The translations under genes and the position numbers were made by a program. From the NCBI GenBank assembly GCA_023443925.1, contig JAEZSL010000051.1, forward strand, positions 1 to 15,490: a stretch of DNA of 15,490 nt. The letters run 5' to 3'. Below, one piece after another: positions 1-9,253 of this stretch; positions within the stretch are counted from its first letter, which is position 1, and each line of letters starts with the position of its first letter. Under the pieces are notes generated by a model. That model was not told where the DNA came from, did no database searches, and saw only the letters and a program-made list of their open reading frames with translations. The DNA is from Bacillota bacterium. Lineage in GTDB: Bacteria > Bacillota_A > Clostridia > Lachnospirales > Lachnospiraceae.

Positions 1-146
1 GTGTCGAATAGTGCTATTCTCTAGTATAGGTATTTTTTCTAAATACATAATTCATAGTAACCAGGGCGCTATGAGGTGGCTCTTTCTTTTGCTGTCTGTG
101 GCAAGGTTTTACCTGATTACTGCATTCATAAGGAGGATAATTCAAT

Positions 147-3100
147 ATGGCTAGAAAAATGAAAACCATGGATGGAAATAATGCCGCGGCTCACGTGTCT
201 TATGCATTTACCGATGTTGCCGCCATCTATCCAATCACCCCATCTTCAGTAATGGCTGAAGTAACCGATGCTTGGGCTACACAAGGCAGAAAAAACATCT
301 TCGGACACGAAGTACAGGTTACAGAAATGCAATCTGAAGCCGGTGCAGCAGGTACTGTTCACGGTTCCTTAGCTGCCGGTGCATTAACAACAACTTTTAC
401 AGCTTCTCAAGGTTTATTGTTAATGATTCCTAATATGTATAAAATTGCTGGTGAATTACTGCCCTGCGTAATTGATGTATCAGCTCGTGCATTAGCAAGC
501 CACGCTTTATCAATCTTTGGTGATCATTCCGACGTATACGCATGCCGCCAGACCGGTTTTGCTATGCTTTGCTCCAGCAATGTTCAGGAAGTTATGGACC
601 TTGGTGCCGTAGCTCACCTTTCCACTCTCAAAGGACGCGTTCCTTTCCTTCATTTCTTTGACGGTTTCAGAACTTCTCATGAAATTCAGAAAATTGAAGC
701 CTGGGACTATGATGACTTAAAAGAACTCACCGATATGGATGCGGTTGCAGCCTTCCGTAAGCATGCCTTGAATCCGGAACACCCTGTAACACGCGGTACT
801 GCACAAAACCCTGATATCTTCTTCCAGGCCAGAGAAGCAAGTAATGCTTATTACACCGCAATTCCTGGTATTGTTGAAGATTACATGAATAAGGTTAATG
901 CAAAAATCGGTACTGACTATAAATTATTCAACTATTACGGTGCTGCCGATGCAGAACACGTAATCATCGCTATGGGTTCCGTATGTGATACCATCGATGA
1001 AACAATTGATTACTTAACCGCTTCCGGTGCAAAAGTCGGCGTTATCAAAGTAAGACTTTACAGACCTTTCAGCGCAAAACATTTAATCGATGTAATTCCT
1101 GATACCGTAAAACAAATCAGCGTATTAGACAGAACGAAAGAACCCGGTGCTCTCGGCGAACCTTTATGGCTTGATATCGTTGCAGCTTTAAAAGGTACTA
1201 AATTCGATGCGGTTCCTATCTTATCAGGACGTTACGGTTTAGGTTCCAAAGATACTACACCTGCTCAGATTATCGCTGTTTACAACAATACGGAAAAGAG
1301 TCTTTTCACAATGGGTATTGTGGATGACGTTACAAATCTTTCCCTGGATATCACAGAAAATCCTAACACAACTCCTGAAAGCACAATCAGCTGCAAATTC
1401 TGGGGTCTTGGTGCGGATGGTACTGTTGGTGCCAACAAAAACTCCATTAAGATTATCGGCGATCATACTGACATGTATGCTCAGGCATATTTCTCTTATG
1501 ACTCCAAAAAGTCCGGTGGTGTTACTATCTCCCACTTACGTTTTGGTAAAGACCCGATTAAGGCTACTTACTTAATCAGCAAAGCTAATTTCGTAGCATG
1601 CCATAATCCTTCCTACATAAATAAATACAACATGGTTCAGGACTTAAAAGACGGCGGTTCTTTCCTTCTTAACTGCGGCTGGACTATGGAAGAAATTGAA
1701 CAGCATTTACCTGGACAGGTAAAACGCTATATTGCAAAACACAATATTAAATTCTACACCATTGACGGTATCACCATCGGTAAGGAAATCGGTCTTGGCG
1801 GACGTATCAATACCGTTCTTCAGGCAGCCTTCTTTAAACTTGCCAACATTATACCGGTAGATGATGCTGTTAAATATATGAAAGCTGCCGCTACTGCTTC
1901 TTACAGCAAAAAAGGCGATGCAATTGTTAAGATGAACCATGATGCAATTGAACGTGGCATCACAGATGTAAAAGAAATCGAAGTTCCTGCTTCCTGGGCT
2001 GATGCTGCTGATGAAGATTTATCAACGAAGGCAGTCGGAGCAAGAAAAGATGTCGTAGATTATGTAAATAACATTCAGAACGTTATGAACGCACAAAACG
2101 GAGACAGCCTTCCTGTTTCAACTTTCGTTAATGCTGCTGACGGTACCTTCCCTCTTGGTTCCGCTGCATTTGAAAAACGCGGTATTGCAGTTGACGTACC
2201 AAGCTGGAATCCGGATAATTGTATCCAGTGTAACTTCTGTTCTTATGTTTGTCCTCACGCTTCCATCCGTCCCGTAGCTATGACAGAAGCTCAGGCTGCT
2301 GCTGCTCCGGAAGGCGCATCTACAATGAACTTAACCGGTATGGCAGGTTATACCTTCGCTATATCCGTATCCGCACTTGACTGTCAGGGCTGCGGTTCCT
2401 GCGTAAATGTTTGTCCTGGTAAGAAGGGTGAAAAGGCTTTAGTAATGAAGAGCCTGGACAGCCAGTTAGATTCCCAGAAATTATTTGACTACGGCGTAGA
2501 AATCGGATATCCCGATGAAGTTGTTGCTAAATTTAAGGAAACCACGGTAAAAGGCAGCCAGTTCAAACAGCCTTTACTTGAGTTCTCCGGTGCCTGCGCA
2601 GGCTGTGGTGAAACACCTTATGCGAAATTAGTAACTCAGTTATTTGGTGATAGAATGTACATTGCCAATGCTACCGGATGCTCCTCAATCTGGGGTGGTT
2701 CCGCACCTTCCACACCTTACACCGTTAACAAAGACGGACGCGGTCCTGCCTGGGCTAACTCCTTATTCGAAGATAATGCAGAATTTGGTTATGGTATGGC
2801 TTTAGCTCAGAAAGCATTAAGAACACGCTTAATCTCTTCTGTAGAAGCTCTTGCTTCCGTAGTAGACAGCGCTGATGTGAAAGCTGCATGTGATCAGTAT
2901 CTTGCAACAATCGATTCCAGCGTGTCCAACGGACCTGCTTCAAGAGAACTTCTTGCAGCATTGGAAAGCAGCAAGATTGAAAATGCAGATAAAGATAACA
3001 TCCTTGCTAACAAAGATTTCTTATCCAAGAAATCCCAGTGGATCTTCGGTGGTGACGGATGGGCTTATGACATCGGTTTCGGCGGCTTAGACCATGTAAT

Positions 3101-3677
3101 TGCCAGCGGCGAAGATGTTAATATCTTAGTATTTGATACCGAAGTTTACTCCAATACAGGCGGACAGTCTTCCAAAGCTACTCCTACCGGTGCCATCGCT
3201 CAGTTTGCTGCCGGCGGTAAAGAAGTAAAGAAGAAAGACTTAGCTGCTATTGCAATGAGCTACGGTTATGTATATGTTGCACAGATCGCACAGGGTGCCG
3301 ATTACAACCAGTGTGTGAAGGCATTTGTAGAAGCTGAAAGCTATCCCGGACCTTCCATCGTTATCGCTTATGCTCCATGTATCAACCATGGTATCAAAGG
3401 TGGTATGAAGGGTGCTCAGACAGAAGAAAAACGTGCGGTTGCTGCAGGTTACTGGCATTTATTCCGCTTCGATCCTCGTTTAGAAGAACAGGGCAAGAAT
3501 CCATTCCAGTTAGACTCCAAAGAGCCTACTGCTGATTATCAGGAATTCATCACCAGCGAAGTTCGTTACAGTTCTCTTGCACGTCTTAATCCGGAAAGAG
3601 CTGCTGAATTATTTGCGAAAGCAGAAAAGAACGCGAAAGCTAAATATGTTAAGTTAGCAAGAATGGCACAGAACTAA
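147..3677 (+). CDS. nifJ: Pyruvate:ferredoxin (flavodoxin) oxidoreductase, single-chain
   Basis: Oxidises pyruvate with CoA to acetyl-CoA and CO2 while reducing ferredoxin; cytoplasmic, central to clostridial fermentation. The 1176 residues match the usual length of the one-chain enzyme. In order are the N-terminal pyruvate-binding domain (YPITPSS near residue 28), the transketolase-like and CoA-binding middle domains, and a two-cluster ferredoxin domain (CIQCNFCSYVCP near 692, CQGCGSCVNVCP near 746). The C-terminal thiamine-diphosphate domain follows, with CAGCGE near 817 (proximal cluster), GDGWAYDIG near 969, TEVYSNTGGQ near 1000 and the late cluster cysteine in CINHG near 1077. No key residue appears to be missing. 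The start is fixed by AAGGAGG at 130-136, ten bases before the ATG. It is monocistronic: its own leader precedes it and a strong terminator follows. I could not choose a promoter in bases 1-146 with confidence. Confidence 0.97.
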   Translation: MARKMKTMDGNNAAAHVSYAFTDVAAIYPITPSSVMAEVTDAWATQGRKNIFGHEVQVTEMQSEAGAAGTVHGSLAAGALTTTFTASQGLLLMIPNMYKIAGELLPCVIDVSARALASHALSIFGDHSDVYACRQTGFAMLCSSNVQEVMDLGAVAHLSTLKGRVPFLHFFDGFRTSHEIQKIEAWDYDDLKELTDMDAVAAFRKHALNPEHPVTRGTAQNPDIFFQAREASNAYYTAIPGIVEDYMNKVNAKIGTDYKLFNYYGAADAEHVIIAMGSVCDTIDETIDYLTASGAKVGVIKVRLYRPFSAKHLIDVIPDTVKQISVLDRTKEPGALGEPLWLDIVAALKGTKFDAVPILSGRYGLGSKDTTPAQIIAVYNNTEKSLFTMGIVDDVTNLSLDITENPNTTPESTISCKFWGLGADGTVGANKNSIKIIGDHTDMYAQAYFSYDSKKSGGVTISHLRFGKDPIKATYLISKANFVACHNPSYINKYNMVQDLKDGGSFLLNCGWTMEEIEQHLPGQVKRYIAKHNIKFYTIDGITIGKEIGLGGRINTVLQAAFFKLANIIPVDDAVKYMKAAATASYSKKGDAIVKMNHDAIERGITDVKEIEVPASWADAADEDLSTKAVGARKDVVDYVNNIQNVMNAQNGDSLPVSTFVNAADGTFPLGSAAFEKRGIAVDVPSWNPDNCIQCNFCSYVCPHASIRPVAMTEAQAAAAPEGASTMNLTGMAGYTFAISVSALDCQGCGSCVNVCPGKKGEKALVMKSLDSQLDSQKLFDYGVEIGYPDEVVAKFKETTVKGSQFKQPLLEFSGACAGCGETPYAKLVTQLFGDRMYIANATGCSSIWGGSAPSTPYTVNKDGRGPAWANSLFEDNAEFGYGMALAQKALRTRLISSVEALASVVDSADVKAACDQYLATIDSSVSNGPASRELLAALESSKIENADKDNILANKDFLSKKSQWIFGGDGWAYDIGFGGLDHVIASGEDVNILVFDTEVYSNTGGQSSKATPTGAIAQFAAGGKEVKKKDLAAIAMSYGYVYVAQIAQGADYNQCVKAFVEAESYPGPSIVIAYAPCINHGIKGGMKGAQTEEKRAVAAGYWHLFRFDPRLEEQGKNPFQLDSKEPTADYQEFITSEVRYSSLARLNPERAAELFAKAEKNAKAKYVKLARMAQN

Positions 3678-3710
3678 TTAAATAGTTAATTCATATAAAA
3701 GGTTAATAAG

Positions 3711-3752
3711 AAAAAAGCACTCGGTTCATTTCGAACTGAGTGCTTTTTTCTT
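3711..3752. terminator. Bidirectional intrinsic terminator between nifJ and the AEC permease
   Basis: An 11 bp stem (3717-3727 with 3733-3743, one G-U pair) encloses a 5-base loop. A-run on the left and T-run on the right make it work in both directions. It ends the + strand nifJ transcript and the convergent - strand permease transcript. Confidence 0.93.
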
Positions 3753-3779
3753 AAATCGAATCGATGTTGAGTGCTCTCT

Positions 3780-4700
3780 TTATTTTATAAAATCCATTAC
3801 CGCCATGATAACCGGGATGGTGATAAGCGCACCTAACGTGGTCATGGCAAAGATTTCAGAAGCATAAAGGGCATTCTTTTGATAACGTATGGCAAAGACT
3901 GTTCCTGTGGCTCCGGTGGGACAGGCGGCAGCCAGTACTGCAGCGGCCAGCACCGGAACTTCCAGCTGTAGTTTGCTGTAAATCAGCAGTACTATAACGG
4001 GTATGAAAATAAGTTTTAAAAAAACTGCCAGATAAATCCGCGGCTTTATAAATATCTTCCAGATATTAGTCTGTGCAATGGTTACACCTGCAATTATCAT
4101 TGCTAACGGTGTATTCATAGCAGCCACATATTCCATGGAGTCAAATATAATAGCCGGAACCCTTATCTGGGCTATAAAAAAGATAAAACCCAGGATAATG
4201 GAAACCAGCGTCGGAGAGATCAAAGTTTTTATCATTGTTTTAGGACTCTGGACTCCATTCATCATTATAAGTCCCTGGGTCCAGAGAAACAGATTAAATA
4301 TGGTTATATAAGCAGTAATATAAAATACTCCTTCACTTCCGAATATTCCGTTAATGATAGGAATTCCGATAAATCCACAGTTGGAGTAAATTACAGAAAA
4401 ACGCTCAATGACAACATCCGGATTCCTGCCTCGCAGTAATACATAAGCCGCCAGTATGCCAAACAAATGAGTAATTACAGCAAGCCCTAATGATATTAAT
4501 AAACCGGTCAGTAATTCTTTGCTGAACTCTCTTTGAAAGGAATTAAAAATCAGAAACGGTGAAACCAGCATTAATAACAAGTCGGATAATTTTTTATTAA
4601 AGGACTCATCGATTAACTTTAATTTATAACAGATATAACCCACCAGTATTAGAATAAACATAATTAGAATCTGATTCAGTACAGTATTGGCTAAGGACAT
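3780..4700 (-). CDS. Auxin-efflux-carrier (AEC) family permease
   Basis: Predicted inner-membrane secondary transporter of the AEC family (PF03547), which includes malate/malonate and related organic-anion carriers; the substrate cannot be read from the sequence. The protein is 306 residues, usual for the family, and almost wholly hydrophobic with about ten membrane spans. Family-like segments are SNCGFIGIPIINGIFG in the first half, and CPTGATGTVFA with a final hydrophobic helix in the second. A longer reading frame opens at 4715, but I place the start at 4700. There AGGAG sits six bases upstream of the ATG, while the 4715 ATG has no good ribosome binding site. It follows the chemoreceptor gene after a terminator, so it is probably transcribed alone. 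Family call is firm, function open. Confidence 0.88.
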   Translation of the reverse strand: MSLANTVLNQILIMFILILVGYICYKLKLIDESFNKKLSDLLLMLVSPFLIFNSFQREFSKELLTGLLISLGLAVITHLFGILAAYVLLRGRNPDVVIERFSVIYSNCGFIGIPIINGIFGSEGVFYITAYITIFNLFLWTQGLIMMNGVQSPKTMIKTLISPTLVSIILGFIFFIAQIRVPAIIFDSMEYVAAMNTPLAMIIAGVTIAQTNIWKIFIKPRIYLAVFLKLIFIPVIVLLIYSKLQLEVPVLAAAVLAAACPTGATGTVFAIRYQKNALYASEIFAMTTLGALITIPVIMAVMDFIK

Positions 4701-4743
4701 GATGTTCTCCTGCATTGCTTTCTTATTCAGTATATTTTAGTAA

Positions 4744-4786
4744 AAACAAAAGGTTCTTCCGGTCAGACAAATCAGAACCGGAACCT
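4744..4786 (-). terminator. Intrinsic terminator of the chemoreceptor gene
   Basis: On the - strand, AGGTTCCGGT (4786-4777) pairs with ACCGGAA...CCT (down to 4751) with a small GAA bulge. A T-rich tract TTTTGTTTTT follows (4753-4744). The left arm overlaps the last codons and lies next to the TGA stop (4774-4772) of the chemoreceptor, so the hairpin is partly coding. Confidence 0.8.
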
Positions 4787-6871
4787 GGCCAGGGAAGCAT
4801 CCATCTTTTCAGCCATACCGGAAAGGTTTTTACTTAGATTCAGTACTTCCTGCATATAATTAGACTGCTCTCCTATTGATTGGGATACTTCCTCCGTTCC
4901 GGAAGCGTTCTCCTCGGAAACCGCCGACAGATTCATCATAATTTTTACAACTTCATTTTTCTTATTGCCCATCTCTTCAACAGAACGGTTAATGACCTCT
5001 ATGGCCTTCCTTGTATCTTCTATGGATTCTGCAATACCCTCAAACTTTAAACGTGTCATTTCTACGCTGCCCGATTGCTGTGAGACAATTGCCGCTACTT
5101 CATCCATTTTTTCAACGGAACCGGCTGCCTTTTCCCGCAGGTCATTAATTACACCGGCAATTTCTCTGGAAAGCCTGTCGGCGTTCTCTGCTAAAATCCG
5201 CACTTCTTCCGCAACGACGGAGAATCCCTTGCCGGCATCTCCGGCTCTGGCTGCTTCAATTGCAGCATTTAAGGCAAGTAGATTGGTCTGTTTGGCTATT
5301 CCTCCGATCATATGACTGATCTCTTCTATTCTCCGGGCACTTTCATGGGTATCCAGAATGACTTGCTGGATTTCCTTAGAGATGCTGCTGTTTGCTTTGG
5401 TCTTTTCCACTAAATCCTCCAGTATGGAGAATCCTTCTTCTTTCATCCGCTCAACACTCTCTGCGGAAGCTTTCAGTCCTTCCATATTCGTGTATTCCTG
5501 ATTAATAAGTGACTCCATCTCACTGATCTTTCCGGCGCCGTCCTGGGTATCCTCTGCCTGCTGGTGACTGCCGTCTGCGATCTGTTCAATGGTGCCTGCT
5601 GCTTCCTTCATCATAAGAAACGACTGCTCAATCATCTGATCCAGATTTCCGGACAAGGAATTAATTGACTTGGAGATTTCCGCATTCTCCTGTAAAAGTT
5701 TCCGGAATAAATCGGCAATCGTTTGAAATGCAATGGTAAGTCTGCCGGTTTCATCCTTTCTTTTTCGGTATTTCTCCTCCAGCTGTCCTGTGAAATCACC
5801 GCCTGCCATCTCGTGACAGATTTTTGTCAGGTAACCCAGAGGTTTCGCGATCCGGTCAGATATGAAATACACCACTCCAAACCCAATTAACAGGGATAAC
5901 AGTGTGATAAGGACAAAACTGCCCCTTAAACTATCAAGGGCAGATAAAACTTCACTTTTATTGATTTCCAAAGCAAAGGACCAACCCAGATCGCCAATAG
6001 GAGCATACCCCATATACTTGGTTTCCCCGTCAGCCTTATAGGCTCCAAAGCCAACCTTTCCGTTAGCCATATCCTGCTGGAATTGTTCGAAATTCTCAAA
6101 CCCCAGCAGATTTTGTCCTTGCTGGCCTTCTGTAACGGAAGCGGATGTAACCGCATCTGCTGCCTGTGTAGCTGATGATACTCCATCCGCCGCACTTGCT
6201 CCGTCCTTACCGGTCTGAGCGGATACCTGATTTAATACGGACGCCAGCTTTTCCTTATCGGAATGAGCAATGGTATTGCCGTGGCGGTTCATAATATAAG
6301 CGTTTCCTGACTCTCCGTATGTAATCTGACTGGCCAGTTCTCCCAGTTCATAAGCGTCTCTTAATCCGATAAGGACACCTTCTACTTTTGTACCGTCCAT
6401 AACCGGCACGGCATAGACCATAATAATCTGATTATCCTTTATAACCATGGGATCTGAGACTACTCTTTCCCCATTCAAGCCTCTTTTTATGTAATCTTCC
6501 CCGCTTAAATCGCTGTGTCCTCCGTCTTCATATATGGCTTGTCCTGCTGTATTGACGAAGGCCATGTATAAATATCCCGCTCTATTTGTTTCCTTTTGCA
6601 GAATATTCATGACTTTTTGATCATAAGCATCCGCAGCTTCCGAATTATAGAATAATTCATTGGCAGCAACTGCTTCAAGGGAATTCAGGTATTGGCTGAT
6701 TCCTGCATTTACCGCCTGGCTCGCTTCCATAGCAAGCTGGGACATTGACTTTTCCGTGTCCGCTATTAAAGCCTTACTGGAGGCTTCAAATGATATGAAA
6801 CCCATACCGGAACAAATAATCAGGATCAGAATTCCGAAAAGCAATGTCATTTTTGTTTTTATTGTTTTCAT
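4772..6871 (-). CDS. Methyl-accepting chemotaxis protein with dCache-type sensor
   Basis: Transmembrane chemoreceptor that would signal through CheW/CheA to the flagellar motor; ligand unknown. The 699 residues comprise a short cytoplasmic start, TM1 (about 8-28) and an extracellular dCache-like sensor (about 35-308). TM2 (about 312-335), HAMP (about 335-390, around [11 protein letters not shown]) and a long coiled-coil signalling domain follow. The hairpin tip is the near-invariant [20 protein letters not shown] (about 530-550). There is no C-terminal CheR/CheB tether pentapeptide; it ends ARFRF. A low-complexity Ala/Ser/Asp/Gln stretch interrupts the sensor at about 215-253. The open frame extends to 6940, but that part overlaps the -10 box, so translation starts at 6871, six bases after AAGGAGG-ATTTAC. 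It has its own promoter and terminator and no che gene beside it. Confidence 0.95.
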   Translation of the reverse strand: MKTIKTKMTLLFGILILIICSGMGFISFEASSKALIADTEKSMSQLAMEASQAVNAGISQYLNSLEAVAANELFYNSEAADAYDQKVMNILQKETNRAGYLYMAFVNTAGQAIYEDGGHSDLSGEDYIKRGLNGERVVSDPMVIKDNQIIMVYAVPVMDGTKVEGVLIGLRDAYELGELASQITYGESGNAYIMNRHGNTIAHSDKEKLASVLNQVSAQTGKDGASAADGVSSATQAADAVTSASVTEGQQGQNLLGFENFEQFQQDMANGKVGFGAYKADGETKYMGYAPIGDLGWSFALEINKSEVLSALDSLRGSFVLITLLSLLIGFGVVYFISDRIAKPLGYLTKICHEMAGGDFTGQLEEKYRKRKDETGRLTIAFQTIADLFRKLLQENAEISKSINSLSGNLDQMIEQSFLMMKEAAGTIEQIADGSHQQAEDTQDGAGKISEMESLINQEYTNMEGLKASAESVERMKEEGFSILEDLVEKTKANSSISKEIQQVILDTHESARRIEEISHMIGGIAKQTNLLALNAAIEAARAGDAGKGFSVVAEEVRILAENADRLSREIAGVINDLREKAAGSVEKMDEVAAIVSQQSGSVEMTRLKFEGIAESIEDTRKAIEVINRSVEEMGNKKNEVVKIMMNLSAVSEENASGTEEVSQSIGEQSNYMQEVLNLSKNLSGMAEKMDASLARFRF

Positions 6872-6938
6872 GTAAATCCTCCTTATGCAATCGCACTGCG
6901 AGTAATCCATCTTCTTTTGCAAAACCAACCTAAAATCC

Positions 6939-6967
6939 ATTCTAGTTGCGGTTTACTTTAAAGTCAA
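6939..6967 (-). promoter_or_regulatory. Sigma-A type promoter of the chemoreceptor gene
   Basis: On the - strand, TTGACT (6967-6962), a 17-base spacer and TAGAAT (6944-6939) give near-consensus -35 and -10 boxes. The predicted transcript start near 6932 leaves a leader of about 60 bases before the ATG at 6871. The match is to the housekeeping sigma factor, not to the sigma-28 type often used for motility genes. Confidence 0.8.
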
Positions 6968-6976
6968 TACATGAAA

Positions 6977-7003
6977 TTGTAAATTTAAGCTTTCTTGTAA
7001 ATT
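6977..7003. repeat. Pair of direct repeats upstream of the chemoreceptor -35 box
   Basis: TTGTAAATT occurs at 6977-6985 and again at 6995-7003, 18 bases apart, ending about 10 bases upstream of the -35 box. The DNA is AT-rich, so it may act only as an UP-like element; a regulator site is possible but unproven. Confidence 0.4.
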
Positions 7004-7007
7004 ATTA

Positions 7008-8240
7008 TCATTTAGCCCGTTCAATATAGTTTATAAAATATGAAAAATGCTTTCTGCCGATATTACAGGAGGTTTTAGCCGCTTTATAATCCCAGACACC
7101 TGCGCCGGACAGTATAAAAATAAACAGGGGTAAAGTCTGTATCCAGAACAAGGTCACATCCGTTAAGCCATGTACCAGCGCAGCCGCCGACACCGCCAGA
7201 ATAAGGGGGGAAACCTTCGTCTTTTTCTCTTTAAAACAATGTATAAGCACCCGGATATAATACCTTATAAAATACAGTATTAAAAGTACCGTACCGATTA
7301 CACCGTAATTCATCAGATTATCCAGGAGCAGGTTGTGTGTATGAGGTATCAGATTCCCCTCTTTAAAACTTAAAAAAGCACAGGACATAGCTCCGTGGCC
7401 CAACAGAGGACTTTCAAGAAGCTTTTTCACCGCAAAATCCCATATCTGCAGACGCATCCCCAGGGTTTCTCCGGCATCGGACAAACGCGGGATCAGTTCA
7501 ACATTTAATACCAGAATAAGAAAGCCGGCTACAGCCCCGCAGCAGATCCACAGCGCTAACAGCCTGAATTTCTTCATAATTGGCAGTAATACAGCCACAC
7601 CTATAAAAACCTCCACCCAGGCAAACATACTCTCACTCAGATATATGCTGATTACATTCATAATCCCGATAAACCAGTACATCCACTTCAGATCTTCATC
7701 GGTCAGTATCTTATAGGCGCAGATAATGATTACCGTAGCTGTAATGGTCCCGAAATAATTCGGATGTAAAAACATAGCCGAAATCCTGTTATAACTATAA
7801 TAATCATCCAGTGCTGATATCACGAATTTCTGGGTAATGGCACAACTGGAGCTGATAATACTTAAGATACATACCAGTGTTAAAATTCTTTCATAAAGTT
7901 CTTCCGTCATAAAACTACGCTGAAAATAACCGATCATTACAGCCAGTATCAACCCAATGCCGGCACCGGTGCCAAACCAATTTCTAAAAAACAAGGCTTC
8001 CAGCAAATAAAATGCTAAAAACAGAATTATGTACCTGGAATTCTTTTGGGATAAAATTATTTTACGGGTCTGAGGATTTAATGCAAGATAGATTCCTAAA
8101 CCGGCCAGGATAATACCTGCGAAAATATATGGTAAAAATATGGAGGTTACGGTAAGTATTATTATATTGGTATAGGTTAAAGACTCGTCCAGCTGACGTC
8201 TTATAACCGCTTTGTTTTCTATTATTATTTCTCTTTTCAT
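7008..8240 (-). CDS. O-antigen ligase / polymerase-like membrane protein (Wzy_C family)
   Basis: Predicted polytopic membrane protein of the O-antigen ligase/polymerase superfamily (PF04932-like), which in Gram-positives joins or polymerises lipid-linked glycan units for surface polysaccharide. The 410 residues are mostly hydrophobic, with roughly ten to twelve spans. Diagnostic features are HPNYFG in the middle, then a large extracytoplasmic loop with GMRLQIWDFAVKKLLESPL, LGHGAMS and PHTHNLLLDNLMNYGVIG; the Arg and His of this loop are the residues usually conserved. The ribosome binding site AGGAGA lies ten bases before the ATG, and GAGA/TCTC around it could pair weakly. No glycosyltransferase genes are next to it, so it is an orphan outside a capsule cluster and its acceptor is unknown. 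It is expressed from a strong upstream promoter through a leader of about 118 bases. No clear terminator follows. Confidence 0.82.
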   Translation of the reverse strand: MKREIIIENKAVIRRQLDESLTYTNIIILTVTSIFLPYIFAGIILAGLGIYLALNPQTRKIILSQKNSRYIILFLAFYLLEALFFRNWFGTGAGIGLILAVMIGYFQRSFMTEELYERILTLVCILSIISSSCAITQKFVISALDDYYSYNRISAMFLHPNYFGTITATVIIICAYKILTDEDLKWMYWFIGIMNVISIYLSESMFAWVEVFIGVAVLLPIMKKFRLLALWICCGAVAGFLILVLNVELIPRLSDAGETLGMRLQIWDFAVKKLLESPLLGHGAMSCAFLSFKEGNLIPHTHNLLLDNLMNYGVIGTVLLILYFIRYYIRVLIHCFKEKKTKVSPLILAVSAAALVHGLTDVTLFWIQTLPLFIFILSGAGVWDYKAAKTSCNIGRKHFSYFINYIERAK

Positions 8241-8358
8241 ATGAGAAAAATCTCCTATAAAAATTTAAAAGGAATTGGTAAAACCGTGTTATAATTTCCT
8301 TTCAGATTGTAGTGACCGCCTAACCTGGAATTCATGAAGGGCTGGCGATAGTATAACA
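8241..8358 (-). promoter_or_regulatory. Structured 5' leader of the 7008-8240 gene, unclassified
   Basis: The predicted leader can fold into a closed unit. TGTTATA (8358-8352) pairs perfectly with TATAACA (8293-8287). Inside it TCGCC (8348-8344) pairs with GGCGG (8320-8316), and CCT/AGG may extend this toward the loop. AAAGGAA (8302-8296) can alternatively pair with TTCCTTT (8274-8268), which would cross the closing helix and so compete with it. I do not recognise a known riboswitch class. The fold is by eye only. Confidence 0.4.
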
Positions 8359-8365
8359 TCGAACT

Positions 8366-8394
8366 ATATTAGCATATAAAAAAGGATTAATCAA
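8366..8394 (-). promoter_or_regulatory. Sigma-A type promoter of the 7008-8240 gene
   Basis: On the - strand, TTGATT (8394-8389), a 17-base spacer and TAATAT (8371-8366) form near-consensus -35 and -10 boxes. The start of transcription would be near 8358. Confidence 0.75.
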
Positions 8395-8399
8395 CCGTT

Positions 8400-8570
8400 T
8401 TCACCGTTCTTTCACAATTTTTGTTCATTTTTAATTAACAATTTATTCATATATTAATAAATTTAGTACATTTATGAATATTATGAAGATTATGTAATAT
8501 CGTTAGTTCCGAACCGTTAAAGAGTAGGTTTTGGATTTGTTATTCTTTAATATGTTCTTATTTTTATTAA
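8400..8570. other. AT-rich gene-free spacer
   Basis: Very AT-rich DNA between the promoter of the polymerase-like gene and the tandem array. I see no open frame with a ribosome binding site, no RNA gene and no clear inverted repeat. Confidence 0.6.
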
Positions 8571-9128
8571 TAAAATCTTGGTTTTCTATAATACATTCAC
8601 GATTCTCCTAATACATTCTTGGTTTTCTGTAATTCAATCTTGGTTCTACCTAATACATTCTTGGTTCTCCTAATACATAATTCAATCATGGTTCTACCTA
8701 ATACATTCTCTGTTTTCTATAAATTCATTCTTGATTTTCCTAATACATTCTTGGTTTTCTATAATTCAATCTTGGTTCTACCTAAAGCATTCTTGGTTTT
8801 CTATAAATTCAATCTTAGTTCTACCTAATACATTCTTGGTTTTCCTAATACATAATACAATCTTATTTCTACCTAAAACATTCTTGGTTTTCTATAAATT
8901 CAATCTTAGTTCTATCTAATACATTCTTGGTTTTCTATAATTCAATCTTGGTTCTACCTATAATACAAACTTTGTCTTCTTTGATGCGTTCATGTCTTCT
9001 ACCTACATTCATAGTTTCCTATAATTCAATCTTTGTCTTTTATGATACGTTCATGTTTTCTACAATACATTCCTGATTCTCTAAATACATTCCTGGTTCT
9101 CTATATACATTCTTGGTTCTCTATATTT
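8571..9128. repeat. Degenerate tandem array of about 27 units of 20-22 bp
   Basis: Two related unit types mostly alternate. Type A resembles atacattcttggttttctat and type B resembles attcaatcttggttctacct; both share a TTGGTT core. Unit length ranges from about 19 to 28 bases. The centre is most regular: the 44 bases at 8741-8784 recur identically at 8917-8960, and 8781-8843 recurs at 8872-8934 with about two changes, a higher-order period near 91 bp. The right end (about 8960-9128) is more diverged, with variants such as gatacgttcatgttttctac. The array lies in a non-coding gap. Short + strand frames run through it but lack ribosome binding sites and merely translate the repeat. Function unknown. 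Confidence 0.9.
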
Positions 9129-9253
9129 CATTTCCAAAATTAATCTTGGTACTATACATAAGAAGAATCATCTATAAACTAGTAAGTTGTATGTAAACAA
9201 ACCCTCTTGAGAAAAATTAAAATTTTGCTTAAAAGGAAACACTGTAACACATC

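Noticed and set aside
6872..6940. Longer N-terminus for the chemoreceptor starting at 6940
   Set aside because: This start overlaps the -10 box and has no ribosome binding site, whereas 6871 has AAGGAGG at ideal distance and gives a normal TM1 start.
8619..8919. Small hydrophobic repeat proteins on the + strand of the array
   Set aside because: The two frames only translate the repeat unit, lack ribosome binding sites, overlap each other in different frames and are broken by irregular unit lengths.
8571..9128. CRISPR array
   Set aside because: There are no unique spacers between constant repeats: the units are directly adjacent and degenerate, lengths vary and no cas gene is nearby.
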